In this document: positions 46,675 through 55,926 of the stretch, one piece after another
Layout of the letters: every line of letters starts with the position of its first letter
How positions within the stretch are numbered: the first letter of the stretch is position 1
Source of the DNA: Couchioplanes caeruleus
GTDB lineage: Bacteria; Actinomycetota; Actinomycetes; Mycobacteriales; Micromonosporaceae
Length of the DNA stretch: 64,000 nt
Direction: 5' to 3'
Assembly: GCF_003751945.1 (NCBI RefSeq)
Contig: NZ_RJKL01000001.1
Coordinates: forward strand, 2,418,001-2,482,000
The notes under the pieces: generated by a model
What the model saw: only the letters and a program-made list of their open reading frames with translations
The model's database searches: none
What the model was told of the DNA's origin: nothing
Translations under genes and position numbers: made by a program

Positions 46675-47174
46675 GTGAGCGACGACTACACCGCCACGCT
46701 GCCGCGCAAGCGGATGGGGGCAGCGGTGCTGCTGTCGGACGACCGGGGCCGGGTCCTGTTGGTCGAGCCGACCTACAAGAGCTACTGGGAAATCCCGGGG
46801 GGTGCGGTAGAGGCGGACGAGTCGCCCTACGCCGCAGCGGTGCGCGAGCTCGAGGAAGAGCTGTCCCTGCCGGTGAAGCCGGGCCGCCTGCTGGTGACCG
46901 ACTGGGTCCCTCCACGCCCGGACCGCACCGAGGGTTTGATGCTCGTCTTCGACGGCGGCGTGCTGACGCCGAACCAGACGGCGCGGATCCAGCTACCGGC
47001 CGAGGAGCGCGGATCCAGCTACCGGCCGAGGAGCTACGTAGCTGGGCGTGGTGCACCGCGATGCAGGCCGGCGAACGGCTCTCGGAGCTGCTCACCCGCC
47101 GGATCGTCGCGGCGGTTAAGGCCCGCGCCGACGGTACGGTGGCGTACCTGGAAAACGGCTTCTTCGTCGCCTGA
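46675..47174 (+). pseudogene. NUDIX hydrolase broken by a 26-bp tandem duplication
   Basis: From the GTG at 46675 the frame encodes DYTATLPRKRMGAAVLLSDD, then the NUDIX box GGAVEADESPYAAAVRELEEEL. At 46981-47032 a 26-bp unit beginning GCGCGGATCC is present twice, which shifts the frame. Removing one copy restores a normal ending, SWAWCTAMQAGERLSELLTRR to ENGFFVA and a stop at 47172-47174. NUDIX proteins hydrolyse nucleoside diphosphate derivatives. The IS630 element sits just upstream, so the promoter may also be lost. Confidence 0.85.
46981..47032 (+). repeat. 26-bp perfect direct duplication inside the NUDIX gene
   Basis: Copies lie at 46981-47006 and 47007-47032. The length is not a multiple of three, so it is the frameshifting lesion. 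Confidence 0.93.
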
Positions 47175-47382
47175 GCAGCAATGGCCACCCGTGCTCGGCA
47201 CCCGACCACCTGACCGTGCTCCCACTCGAGGCCCGGAGTCCGCCATGCCCGCCGACCACCCCCGCGCCCGAGCACCGAGATGTCGCTCCGGCGGCATTCG
47301 GCGGTGACTCGTTCTGGCGAGCGCTCAACCGCCTCGCCGAACGAGCAGGGCATGAAGCCACTCCCGAATACTCACTGGTGCT

Positions 47383-47463
47383 GTCGAACCGACATGCCGC
47401 TACCAGTACGAGTGCCTCAAGTGCGGATACCCGCTCGTTGTGATCACCGTGCAGCGTGACTAG
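47383..47463 (+). pseudogene. Zinc-ribbon fragment
   Basis: A short frame VEPTCRYQYECLKCGYPLVV ends at the TAG at 47461. The Cx6CxxC spacing suggests part of a zinc ribbon. No start or other half is seen. This is a weak call within the debris between the NUDIX and pentapeptide remnants. Confidence 0.25.
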
Positions 47464-47486
47464 AGGCTCGCCCTGGCGCCTGTCCC

Positions 47487-47625
47487 GCAGAGTTCTCCCG
47501 CGGCACGGTGTACTTCGCCGACGCAGAGTTCTCCGGCGGCAAGGTCCTCTTCACGGGCGCGAAGTTCGCCGGCGGCGAGATCGATCTCAGGTCGCCACTG
47601 TCCTGGGATTCGCCTCCGCGGGGGA
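47487..47625 (+). pseudogene. Pentapeptide-repeat protein fragment
   Basis: The frame EFSRGTVYFADAEFSGGKV continues LFTGAKFAGGEIDL, five-residue A(D/N)LXX-like units (AEFSG, AKFAG) typical of pentapeptide-repeat beta-helices, followed by SPLSWDSPP. It has no start and ends at a junction with the opposite-strand fragment. Confidence 0.55.
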
Positions 47626-47925
47626 TCACCGAGAAGGAACCAGGCGCACGGTGGCCGCCTTCGACGCAGCCCGATCCATCTCGCCGTCGAGGAAGCACAG
47701 GTAGGACGCAGCCACGAACTGCCACAGGCCGCTCGGCGCCGCGACGGCCGCCGCCATCTCACGCCCAGAGGTTCGGCGCAGATCGGCGAGCAGCTCGTAC
47801 GACTCGGAATCGGCCGGATCATCCCCGATCGCCCCGGCCGCATACGCCGCAGCCTCGGCGGGCGATCCGCCGCAATGCGCCATGACCCGCGCGAGTGCGA
47901 GCGACCCGGACCTCGACATGGTCAC
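47626..47925 (-). pseudogene. Truncated TPR-like protein, N-terminal part
   Basis: MTMSRSGSLALARVMAHCGG, SPAEAAAYAAGAIGDDPADSE and SYELLADLRRTSGREMAAAV look like the first TPR-like helices of a larger actinobacterial protein. The similarity stops near LDGEMDRAAS, where it meets the pentapeptide fragment head-on. Both genes lost their 3' parts at the same join, so a deletion probably fused them. Confidence 0.5.
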
Positions 47926-48183
47926 GCACCGTACGCTACACAGATCCAGGTCAGCATCCCGAGAGGCGAAGGCCGCGTGCGCTCACGGAATCGGGCTGGA
48001 CTCCGCGCGGGCTGGCTGCCTTACAGCTCACTGAAGGGGAGGAAGCCGTCTTCCGGCAAGCGATGAGTCATGACATCTGACTCCGGTAGGCCTGGTCAAC
48101 TCATCAGGTCGCCCACGTCGCGGGACGATCCGCGGCGACGGCTACAGTGATGCCCGTTCATGGCTACTGAACGGGGAAGCGGT

Positions 48184-48954
48184 ATGCGAGCATGGCGGCG
48201 ATCGATGGCCACAAGTGTGGTATTCCTTGCGGCAGCGTCAGGGGCCGCTTGTTCCGCTACCGCGGATGGCACTGCGATCCCGGGCCAGACTCCTCGGCCC
48301 ACCGTCACGATTCCGGCCGACCCCGTATCGGCGCTCGGCGCGGCCCAAGCCAAGCTGGGTACCGAATCCGCCCGGTTCGCCCAAGAAATGGGATCTGATC
48401 TGTACAGCTACACCGGCGTGGTGAATGCCGAGACGAAGAACTGGGAGATCACCGGGAAGGAATACGTCGTCCGACGGGTTGGGACGGAGCTCTACGTGCA
48501 GGCGAGCGGCAAGACGCTGGAAACCATGATCCTCCCGCCGGCCACCACTGCCCACCTGGCAGCGGGCGGCTGGGTCCACAGCCGATTGCCGCACGGCCAC
48601 GAACTGTCCGTGGTCTTCAACGACAGCTTCCCCTGGAACCAGGCCAAGCCGGCGACCCGTGCCACCGGCATGACCAGGACCGGTACCCGTTCGTTCTCTG
48701 GCAAGCTCACCGTCAAGGACTCGAGGCCCAGTTCGCGACAGCGCCCGAGCATAGACATGCGCGTCGGCGCCGACCTCGACGAGCAGGGACGCTTCGCCAG
48801 GATCAGTCGGGACTTCCTTACGAAGTCCCCTGATCAGAGCATCGTATTCACGTTCTCGGATTACGGGGTACAGGCCGACATCGCGGCACCGCCGCCCAGC
48901 GACGTGGTAGAGCAGGACAACACCTCCTTCCTCACCAGCACCCTCCTTAACTGA
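48184..48954 (+). CDS. Putative lipoprotein (LppX/LprG-like)
   Basis: This 256-residue exported protein has a short basic N-terminus (RAWRRSMATS), a hydrophobic stretch and a lipobox-like ASGAACSA with Cys at about residue 23. The mature part follows a Pro/Thr linker and a beta-rich region (SYTGVVNAETKNWEITGKEYVVRRVGTELYVQASG). This resembles actinobacterial lipoproteins of the LppX/LprG/DUF type that carry lipids or act in envelope maintenance. The ATG at 48184 follows GGGGAAG. It is a single-gene unit. Confidence 0.7.
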   Translation: MRAWRRSMATSVVFLAAASGAACSATADGTAIPGQTPRPTVTIPADPVSALGAAQAKLGTESARFAQEMGSDLYSYTGVVNAETKNWEITGKEYVVRRVGTELYVQASGKTLETMILPPATTAHLAAGGWVHSRLPHGHELSVVFNDSFPWNQAKPATRATGMTRTGTRSFSGKLTVKDSRPSSRQRPSIDMRVGADLDEQGRFARISRDFLTKSPDQSIVFTFSDYGVQADIAAPPPSDVVEQDNTSFLTSTLLN

Positions 48955-49107
48955 CCCGGTTCGACAAGCCGGCGAGCGTCCCTGCCCTGCCGGCGTGGTC
49001 GTCAAGTCGGGACTCAGCCGCAGCATTGCATTGCTGGTGGACGTAATAGAATGACCTGTGGTGCCGCGAGAGTTTCGTAGCGCCCGGGTCTCTATTCATT
49101 TTGCGAA

Positions 49108-49440
49108 TTGATGACGGTGATGGTCGAGGAATACCGAGCGTCCGATGAGCTCGTGGAAGCCTGGCGCGAATTGGCGGAGCGAGTGCGAGAAGTGCTCGAT
49201 CTTGCTGGAGTTCCACACCACGGCGCAGATGACGCTCCCAGGCCGGCGGGAGCCGAGATCGAGATCGATCATGGCACCGACGAGATGGGCGGCGTCCTTG
49301 TCGAATGGCGGCCAGCAGCAGCACTCGTTGACGCTCAGCACGCAGTACGGCAACTACGTCGACGTCGTCACCGATGCCGTCGACGCAAAACGTCGCCGCA
49401 TCACCCCCGCCGACGACGCGTCACCGTGCCGCCGGCGTGA
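49108..49440 (+). pseudogene. Hypothetical gene with probable frameshift at a CAG tract
   Basis: From the ATG at 49108 the frame reads DELVEAWRELAERVREVLDL and HGTDEMGGVLVEWRPAA, which look coding. After the tract CAGCAGCAGCAC at about 49315 coding character shifts to another frame (LTLSTQYGNYVDVVTDAVDA). It may be a frameshifted small gene. The 3' end overlaps the DUF1772 gene. No family is recognised. Confidence 0.35.
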
Positions 49441-50026
49441 CCGGTGGCGTCGTGCCTCCGGATCCGGTCGGGCGGGCCGGTGCGTGTCGGGCACGGACCA
49501 TGAGCGCTCGGACGAGGCAGGCGAGCGCCGCCGTCGCGGCGATGGTGCGGGCGATGTTCCACTCGACCCAGGTCGTCTCGTACGCGGCGCGCACGGCGGA
49601 CAGGTCGGCGATGGCGCTCGGGTCGCCGGCCGCGGCGAGTTCGTCGTTGAGTGGCACGCTGATGCCCATCGTGATGGCGAACGCGACCGCGTAGAGCCCC
49701 ACCGCGGCGACGGTCCAGGGCAGGACGGGGCGCGCGTCGCGGCGCAGGTGCAGGATCGCGGCGATGGCGGCCAGCGGGAGCGCGCCGAAGAAGCTGACCG
49801 CGAACCAGCCGTTGCGCACGGTCGCATTGATCCATTGCATGGTGCTGACGAAGGTGTGGTTGTCGACCCGGGCGAGGCCGATCATGACCGAGCAGGCGTA
49901 GGCGTAGAAGAACCCGGCGATGAGCCCCATCGCGACCGCTGCGGCGCCCAGCGCCCAGGCGCGTGCGAGCTGCATGGCACGGCGCGGGGCAGGCGCCACG
50001 CCGGTCGCGGGTACGGACACCGACAT
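49421..50026 (-). CDS. DUF1772 (anthrone oxygenase-like) membrane protein
   Basis: This 201-residue protein has four transmembrane helices (first LGAAAVAMGLIAGFFYAYACSVM, last TIAATAALACLVRALMV) and the DUF1772 motifs MQWINATVRNGWFAVSFFGA and TWVEWNIARTIAATAAL. Some members act as anthrone oxygenases, most have no known substrate. GGAGG precedes the ATG at 50026. It is divergent from a TetR regulator across about 90 bp carrying repeated CGAATTAA, so TetR probably represses it. Confidence 0.82.
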   Translation of the reverse strand: MSVSVPATGVAPAPRRAMQLARAWALGAAAVAMGLIAGFFYAYACSVMIGLARVDNHTFVSTMQWINATVRNGWFAVSFFGALPLAAIAAILHLRRDARPVLPWTVAAVGLYAVAFAITMGISVPLNDELAAAGDPSAIADLSAVRAAYETTWVEWNIARTIAATAALACLVRALMVRARHAPARPTGSGGTTPPVTPAAR

Positions 50027-50057
50027 GTCGAACCTCCAGCTAGAATCGAACCAGCGC

Positions 50058-50092
50058 GTACGAATTAAACCGTACCCGCGAGTTCGAATTAA
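50058..50092. promoter_or_regulatory. Candidate TetR operator region
   Basis: CGAATTAA is directly repeated at 50061 and 50085, and GTAC brackets the first copy at 50058 and 50072. This AT-rich stretch lies between the divergent DUF1772 and TetR starts. Operator symmetry is imperfect. Confidence 0.45.
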
Positions 50093-50115
50093 TGCCAGAC
50101 GCCGAGGGAGGCGCC

Positions 50116-50769
50116 TTGACCGGGCAGACCCGTCGCGGCCGGCCCCGCGCCGGTGAGCAGGCGGCACGTCGCCAGGCCGCACTCGACGCGGCCCTCGCCG
50201 AACTCGTCGCCCATGGCCTCGACGGCACCACGATGCAGGCGGTCGCCGCACGCGCCGGCTGCTCGAAGGAGAGCCTGTACGCATGGTTCGGCAACCGCGA
50301 CGGACTGCTGTCGGCGCTGATCCGGCGCCAGGCCGAGCAGGTCAACACAGCGGTGGCGGCGGCCCTGGACCGTCCTACTCAGCCCCGCACGACGCTCGTC
50401 GCCATCGCCGAGAACCTGCTCCACCTGCTCACCAGCGACGCGTCGCTGGCACTGAACCGGGCCGCCATGGCGAACGCCGAGCTCGCCGCGCTGCTACTGC
50501 GACACGGCCGACACACCACCGGCCCGCTGGTCGAAGCCTTCCTGGCCCGGCTGGCCGGCGAGGGCCGGCTGCGCGTCGACGACCCCGCGGACGCCTTCCG
50601 GCTCCTCTACGGCCTGGTGGTCAGAGACGCGCAGATCCGGGCCCTGCTGGGCGAGCCGCCCGCATCCGCCGATCGCCTCCGCGCCGACGCCCGGGTAGCG
50701 GTCGACCGCTTCCTCGCCCTTACCACGGGCACAGTCGAGCCCCCAGGCCACGCGCAACTCGACCGATGA
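50116..50769 (+). CDS. TetR family transcriptional regulator
   Basis: This 217-residue regulator has the TetR helix-turn-helix AALAELVAHGLDGTTMQAVAARAGCSKESLYAWFGNRDGLLSALI and a ligand-binding C-terminal domain. The TTG at 50116 has GAGGGAGG just upstream. An ATG at 50092 is in frame but lies inside the likely operator and lacks a ribosome site, so I prefer the TTG. It most likely controls the divergent DUF1772 gene in response to a hydrophobic ligand. Confidence 0.85.
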   Translation: MTGQTRRGRPRAGEQAARRQAALDAALAELVAHGLDGTTMQAVAARAGCSKESLYAWFGNRDGLLSALIRRQAEQVNTAVAAALDRPTQPRTTLVAIAENLLHLLTSDASLALNRAAMANAELAALLLRHGRHTTGPLVEAFLARLAGEGRLRVDDPADAFRLLYGLVVRDAQIRALLGEPPASADRLRADARVAVDRFLALTTGTVEPPGHAQLDR

Positions 50770-51565
50770 CCGCATCGGCGGCCGTCAGTGCCGACCGCCC
50801 CCGACCGGACCAGCAGATCCAGCCGCCGCCGTCGAGGTCGAGGACGAGCGCGCGGACCGAGTGGCGCAGATTCAGTGGAAGCATGCGGACACGCTAGCTG
50901 GATGTCATTGGACCTCGCCTCGACGTCAGTTGGCGAGCAGGACTCGCTGGCGAAGGAGGTAGTCTTCGCCGTCGGCATCCCGCTTGCTTCCGCGCGGCAG
51001 CGACCGCGACCTGCCGCCCTGGGGCCGCACCGAGATCGGCGCGCTCGTGGTGTTGGGTGTACTCCAGGCACACAGCGCCGTGCCGTGGCAGCGCAGATTG
51101 TGCCGTTGTCGAGCAGGGCTAGCTCTTGCACTGGTGCGAGCGTTTCCAGTACCGCGGCTGTCGCACCGTTCCAGGAGTCGACGTCGGTCACGAGGGCGGC
51201 CGCCCGGTGCAACACGTCGACCCGGAGCAGTCCCTTGACGTGGCGGGGCGTCAACGGCTTGGTCGGCGTCACGATGACCGGCGCGACGAGCGCCCGAGGA
51301 CGGCGACGCTTTTCGGCGGCAAGATCGGCCGAGCGCTTCGCGTACGCCGTCACGGCCGTCCTCTCCTCAGCCACGCCCATCGCCGATAGGTCCGCTCACG
51401 ATGAGCGATGAATGCTCCAGGCGCCCCGGCGTTTCTCCCGTTGTCCTGGAACGACCGTCGATGTCCGACGCCCTGTCCACTCAGCACGAGTGGTGCCTTC
51501 CGCCGTCTCGGGTGGCAGCCGGCGGGCGGGGTGGCACGCTGCCCCCGCCCGCCCCTAAACCGGAT
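50770..51565. other. Gene-poor stretch with fragments
   Basis: There are no intact genes in these 800 bp. On the minus strand 50820-50884 reads MLPLNLRHSVRALVLDLDGG, like a NUDIX N-terminus that stops at once. At 51095-51380 a minus-strand frame reads PVIVTPTKPLTPRHVKGLLRVDVLHRAAALVTDVD, which looks coding but is of unknown family. These are probable relics. Confidence 0.4.
51095..51380 (-). pseudogene. Unidentified gene fragment
   Basis: The frame MGVAEERTAVTAYAKRSADLAAEKRRR leads into LTPRHVKGLLRVDVLHRAAALVTDVDSW and ETLAPVQELALLDNGT. Codon use and residues look like real protein over about 95 residues, then it degenerates. The family is not recognised. It may be the N-terminal part of a truncated gene. 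Confidence 0.3.
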
Positions 51566-52570
51566 CTACGCCGCGGGGCGGCGGTAGGGCTCCAGCGCCG
51601 GCCACGGGAACTGCCTGATCAGGGCGGCCATCTGATCGGTCCAGGCGGATACGTGGTCCGGTGCAGCGCCGGCCGCGCCCGGCCCGTCGACCGCGTACAG
51701 GAGGTCACCTTCGATCCACCACTCCGGCGGGAACCCGTCCGCGCCGGCCGCCGCCCGCACCGACGCGGTGGTGAGCGCCTCGGCGAAACCCGGATCGTCG
51801 GTGTAGGCCGCGGCGTCCACGGCGCGCGGGGCGTCGGGATCGATCCCGTGCTTCTGCAGCACCTGCCGCTTGACCGACTCCATGATGTGCTGGGTGAGCA
51901 GGTCCGCGCTCGACATCGTGTCCGACCGCGGCGGCTGCTCCTGCAGGGCCAGGGCGTGCAGATAAGCGCCCGAGAAGTACGGCAGCGCGAACGGTAGGCG
52001 CAGCGCCCACACGGTCTGGGTCGAACCCCGCTCGCCCGCCCGCGACCGGTCGAAGACGGTGATCGGCACCCCGTCGGCCGTACCGGTGAGCACCGAGCTG
52101 CCGGTGGTGCTGCGCGCGTCGTTGGCCACCGCGACCAGTCGCCCGGCGGTCTCCGGGCCCGCGACCGGCACCTCGGCGGTCGGCGCGAACTGCCATCCCC
52201 GCGCGGCGGCCAGCGCGGCGCGGCGGTGCTGTGCCGCCTGCCCGGCGCGGAGGCGCAACGCCTTGACCACGAGGACAGCCAGCCCCGCCTCGGCAGCGGC
52301 CACGGCCAGCGCGACCGTGATGCCGAGGGGCTTGCCCAGCAGGTTGCTGAAAGCGGCCACAAGGGAGAAGACCGACAGGGTCAGCAGGGCCAGGCCGAGG
52401 GCGAGGCAGGCGCGGCCCAACCGGCGGGACAGCAGCACGCCGCCCCAGCCGGTGATGGTGAGCCCGCCCGTCACGGCGGCGGGCGTGGGCAGGCCCATCT
52501 TGGCCAGGCCCACCGCGACGAGCAGGGTCACGCCCAGGCCGGTGAGGGCGGCGAGCCGAGGTCCGATCAC
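51566..52570 (-). CDS. Hypothetical membrane protein, four N-terminal helices
   Basis: This 334-residue protein has four transmembrane segments in the first 105 residues, then a soluble domain with GRLVAVANDARSTTGSSVLTGTADGVPITVFDRS and WWIEGDLLYAVDGPG. It looks like an actinobacterial membrane protein whose soluble domain senses or binds something. No known family is recognised. The ATG at 52570 overlaps the stop of the preceding gene (ATGA), so they form a two-gene operon. Confidence 0.65.
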   Translation of the reverse strand: MIGPRLAALTGLGVTLLVAVGLAKMGLPTPAAVTGGLTITGWGGVLLSRRLGRACLALGLALLTLSVFSLVAAFSNLLGKPLGITVALAVAAAEAGLAVLVVKALRLRAGQAAQHRRAALAAARGWQFAPTAEVPVAGPETAGRLVAVANDARSTTGSSVLTGTADGVPITVFDRSRAGERGSTQTVWALRLPFALPYFSGAYLHALALQEQPPRSDTMSSADLLTQHIMESVKRQVLQKHGIDPDAPRAVDAAAYTDDPGFAEALTTASVRAAAGADGFPPEWWIEGDLLYAVDGPGAAGAAPDHVSAWTDQMAALIRQFPWPALEPYRRPAA

Positions 52571-53160
52571 GACTTCTCCTTGACCCAGTCGACGACTGGC
52601 CGGTTCAGCCCGGCCACGACCTGCTGCAGGCGTGTGCCGAGGGTGTCTTCCGTGTGCGCGGTCACCGGTACCTTCCGCCCGTCCAGCGCCACCAGCTCGT
52701 ACGCGAGGGCCCGGGTCGGGTCGTCCTTCTTGAACCGCACTCGCAGCATGTCAACGTCGGGCCAGGCGACCACCTGGGCGCGGCCGTTCTTGGTGTGGAC
52801 CAAGCCACCCGCGTAGAGGTAGTCGGCCGTGAAGCCGGCGAACAACGCCGCGAACGCCATGAGCACGCAGAACAGCGCGCCGATCACGAAGAGCACCGCG
52901 ATGAACGCCAGCGGCCGGAACGGTATGAACTCAAGCGACCAGTTGATCAGCGCGGCGATGCCGAACAGCGCGGCGGCCGCCCCGATGCCCAGGCCGAAGT
53001 TGGCGAACGGATTCTGTCCCTTGCGGGCCAGCTCGAGCGAGCCCAAGCCGTGCGTGGCGGCGAGGGCCGCCACCGCCTCGGGCACCGGTGCCCCGGCCGG
53101 GCCGGTGGCAGCCGGCGCCTGTCGCGGATCCTGCTCCACGTTTTCACTGCTCCTCTCCAT
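52567..53160 (-). CDS. Hypothetical membrane protein with PH-like tail
   Basis: This 197-residue protein has a Pro/Gly/Ala-rich N-terminus and two transmembrane helices (LGIGAAAALFGIAALINWSL and PLAFIAVLFVIGALFCVLMAF). Its C-terminal beta-rich domain (YLYAGGLVHTKNGRAQVVAWPDVDML, VTAHTEDTLGTRLQQVVAGLN) resembles bacterial PH/DUF6585-like domains. The ATG at 53160 gives MERSSENVEQ. It is co-transcribed with the four-helix protein gene. Confidence 0.65.
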   Translation of the reverse strand: MERSSENVEQDPRQAPAATGPAGAPVPEAVAALAATHGLGSLELARKGQNPFANFGLGIGAAAALFGIAALINWSLEFIPFRPLAFIAVLFVIGALFCVLMAFAALFAGFTADYLYAGGLVHTKNGRAQVVAWPDVDMLRVRFKKDDPTRALAYELVALDGRKVPVTAHTEDTLGTRLQQVVAGLNRPVVDWVKEKS

Positions 53161-53514
53161 GGTCGCCACCCCCGTGTGGCGGCGCGACCGAAGAGGGTAG
53201 CGCGTCCGCGCTGACCTGCGAAAACTCTGCACAACGGGTGCCCGGGCGATGACCTTGGGTCGCCACCGATCCTTACGATCCATCGGGTCTGGGCGACATG
53301 CCCGGCAGGCGGCATTCAGGCGGGACGGTGGCGTCAGAGTCGTCTCCATCCTCAACCTCGTCCTTGCAGCACCAGACTTGCACTCGACCTGAATGCCTGC
53401 GCCGCCGCCTCAGCCTTCCTCGACATCCGCGTCGACGGCCGGCTACTGCTGGCGTCGCGCCTGAGTGCCTTGCTCGCTACTTCAAGATCGGGTTAGGGCC
53501 GGTTCTACGCTCCC

Positions 53515-53559
53515 GGTGTGAGCGGTGTGAGCGGTGTGAGCGGTGTGAGCGGTGTGAAG
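53515..53559. repeat. 9-bp tandem repeat, five copies
   Basis: Four perfect copies of GGTGTGAGC from 53515 to 53550 are followed by GGTGTGAAG. They lie directly upstream of the IS5 remnant. The rest of the stretch 53161-53514 shows no gene. Confidence 0.92.
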
Positions 53560-53560
53560 C

Positions 53561-54152
53561 GTGATGCCCAGGCCGCATCAGCACGCCGCTGGAGCCCGCA
53601 CCAGCGGTCAGCGTGAACCGGCCGGCGGCCTCAGGCCCGAGCCGTCCGATCACGCGTTGGGCCGCTCTCGTGGAGGCTGGACCACGAAGCTGCACCTGGC
53701 CTGCGAGCAGGGCGGTAAGCCGTTGTCGATGCTGCTGACCGCGGGCCACCGCGGCGATAGTCCCCAGTTCGCGCCGGTGCCGGCCGCCATCCGGGTGCCC
53801 CGTTGCGGGCCCGGTCGTCCCAGAACCCGGCCCGACCTCGTCTTGGCCGATCGTGCCTACACCTTCCGCGCGAACCGCGGCTGGTTACGCCGGCGCGGGA
53901 TCAAGGCACGCATCCCGAGCAAGACCGACCAGGACGCCCACCGCCTGGCCAAAGGCTCCCGCGGCGGCCGTCCACCCGCCTTCGACCCGCAGGTCTACCG
54001 GCAACGCCACGCCGTGGAGTGCGGCATCAACCGCCTCAAACGCCACCGCGCCGTCGCCACTCGCTTCGACAAACCTCGCCGCCCGCTACGAAGCCACCCT
54101 GCACATCACCGCGATCAACGAGTGGCTACACGCACTTCGAGACGCGCCCTAG
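53561..54152 (+). pseudogene. IS5-family transposase remnant
   Basis: The C-terminal half of an IS5-type transposase remains: [64 protein letters not shown] and [22 protein letters not shown] with the DDE Asp and Glu. The N-terminal half is missing. At about 54070 one extra A in TTCGACAAACC shifts the frame; the normal end [18 protein letters not shown] follows in the next frame and stops at 54152. No inverted repeats were found. Confidence 0.8.
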
Positions 54153-54526
54153 GCCCTCGGCCGGTGGGCGCGCCGCCGCGCCGACCCGCAAGCCGACGCC
54201 GTGGCGCTCGACGAGCGGCACCTACTCGTCTGCGACCTGTGCGCCATCGCGGTCCCCGGCCGCGCCGGCGCCGACGACCGCGACCAGTGGTTTGGTCCGC
54301 ACCCGATCGAGGTCGGCGACGACTGCGCCAGTGCGGCGCCGGCCGGCTCGTCGCGTAGGCCGACCGCGGCCAGGTGCCCACCCTCGCCGAGCGCCTTGCC
54401 CAGTTCCGTGCCCGCCTTCCCGGATGACCCTGTCCGTGCGGTGGAAACACTTCACCCGGCCGAGATGTGCCAGACCGTCACCTTTGTGATGGCGGCCGGG
54501 CGGTAAACCGGCGAGTCAGGAGAAGG
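54153..54526. other. Gene-poor stretch after the IS5 remnant
   Basis: A plus-strand frame around 54201-54340 ([20 protein letters not shown] and [13 protein letters not shown]) could be part of a small protein with a CxxC pair, but it loses coding character after about 45 residues. There is nothing else I can support. Confidence 0.35.
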
Positions 54527-55081
54527 TCACTCCGAACCAGCGCTCGGGAGCGAGGTCACCGTGGCGCCTCGTCGGAACGTGAGATTCCCCCTTACCCAGT
54601 AGGTGCCTGCGCTTTGGGACTGCCACGCGGTGGAGCAGATGGTGGTCACTGCCCCGCCGAGTTGGGTGAAGGGTTGGTAGGACCGCCGACCCTTGTCGCA
54701 GTGCACTTCCTGGATCCGCTGGGAGGGGCCCGCGTAGTGCAGGTTCATCCGGAGCTCGTCGAGGTCGACCTTCTTGAGCTTGTGGATTCGGTTGGCCGGG
54801 CAGCTGACGTTGGGGGGTGGCACCGAGACGGTGCAGTCGCCCATCGGCCAGTCGAAGCGAGCTTCGATCCTCCGACGTACCTCACTGCCGCCGGCTTTCC
54901 ACTGCACACACATCCGCTGCCCGATCCGACCCCAGGTCGGGGTGTTGGCGACGATCGTCGATTCGGTCCAACTGCTACACATCTGCCGGGTGTTTGCCGC
55001 GTGGGCGGCCGACGCTTCCGGCAGGACGACGCCGCCGATGACCGCCGCCAAGGCTGCGAAATAGATGGTGATCCGGTGCAT
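54527..55081 (-). CDS. Secreted hypothetical protein
   Basis: This 184-residue protein has a signal peptide (ITIYFAALAAVIGGVVLPEASAAHA) and a mature domain with five cysteines (RQMCSSWTES, RMCVQWKAGG, GDCTVS, NVSCPANR, EVHCDKG) and a CSTAWQSQSAGTYWVRG end. It looks like a small extracellular beta protein. No family is recognised. The ATG at 55081 follows AAGGGA at eight bases; the frame is open further upstream without a ribosome site. Confidence 0.65.
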   Translation of the reverse strand: MHRITIYFAALAAVIGGVVLPEASAAHAANTRQMCSSWTESTIVANTPTWGRIGQRMCVQWKAGGSEVRRRIEARFDWPMGDCTVSVPPPNVSCPANRIHKLKKVDLDELRMNLHYAGPSQRIQEVHCDKGRRSYQPFTQLGGAVTTICSTAWQSQSAGTYWVRGNLTFRRGATVTSLPSAGSE

Positions 55082-55576
55082 GTCGGGGGTCCCTTCTGGT
55101 GAGATTGGACCCGCTGCCATAGCGGGTGCGCCGGTCACACGATGAGGCGATCCGCCCGGTTCAGAAAGCTCCGCGAAGTACCACTTCCGAGGCCCCTTTT
55201 GGGTGAGCGCTTTGCCGCATCTCATCTTCCGTGCAGTGTCGCACCGTGACAGTCGCCGTGGGTGGCTGAGCTCAGTCATGGGTTGCGGCGGCCGGCTGCC
55301 GCGCCGCTTCCGGTCCTCTGAACGAGGCCGAGCGAGCGAACGAGCAAGCTAGAAACCCGCCGTCGTAGCGCAACCGGATCAGCATGACGTGGACGCTGGC
55401 TGCGACGAGAATCAGCGTGTGCGCATCATCGCCCTGCCGGACGTCGATGCCTTCCACGTCGTGGTCGCCAAGTGCCCCGCTCTCGAGCTCCTCGGTATTC
55501 AGCGTTGCTAGCTACCGGTACCTAGTGTTACCGTCTACCAGTAGTCAGCGACGCTGAATAGCGAAGGGGTGATGGC
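55082..55576. other. 495-bp spacer with candidate PadR operator
   Basis: No intact gene is seen. Near the PadR start, 55509-55545 has repeated TACC/GGTA elements (TACCGGTACC, TTACCG, TCTACCAGTAG) forming imperfect inverted repeats, a plausible PadR site. A minus-strand frame at 55340-55457 (LILVAASVHVMLIRLRYDGG) has some coding character but no family. Confidence 0.4.
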
Positions 55577-55924
55577 ATGGGCAACCAGATGACAGAGATG
55601 CTGAAGGGCACTCTCGAAGGCATCGTCCTGGCGATCCTGGCCCACAGATCCGCATACGGCTACGAGATCACCTCGTGGCTACGCGACCGCGGATTCTCGG
55701 ACATCGCGGAAGGCACCATCTACGCGCTGCTCGTCCGCGTCGAGCAGCGCGGGTTCGTCGACGTGGAGAAGGTTCCCTCCGAAAAAGGGCCCCCGCGGAA
55801 GGTGTATTCACTCAACGCGAAGGGGCGAGACCAACTCGCCGAGTTCTGGAGGACGTGGAGCGTCCTCGCGGAACGCATCGAGCAACTCCACCACACCGAC
55901 AACCAACACGACGAAGGAGCGTGA
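55577..55924 (+). CDS. PadR family transcriptional regulator
   Basis: This 115-residue winged-helix repressor has the PadR pattern LKGTLEGIVLAILAHRSAYGYEI, GFSDIAEGTIYALLVRVEQRGFV and PPRKVYSLNAKGRDQLAEFWRTW. PadR proteins repress transporter or detoxification genes until a ligand binds. The ATG at 55577 follows AAGGGG. It is the first gene of a four-gene operon with DUF1048 and an ABC exporter, which it probably represses. Confidence 0.92.
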   Translation: MGNQMTEMLKGTLEGIVLAILAHRSAYGYEITSWLRDRGFSDIAEGTIYALLVRVEQRGFVDVEKVPSEKGPPRKVYSLNAKGRDQLAEFWRTWSVLAERIEQLHHTDNQHDEGA

Positions 55925-55926
55925 GC

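Noticed and set aside
53515..53559. 9-bp repeats as inverted repeat of the IS5 remnant
   Set aside because: They are direct, not inverted, and there is no matching copy at the other end.
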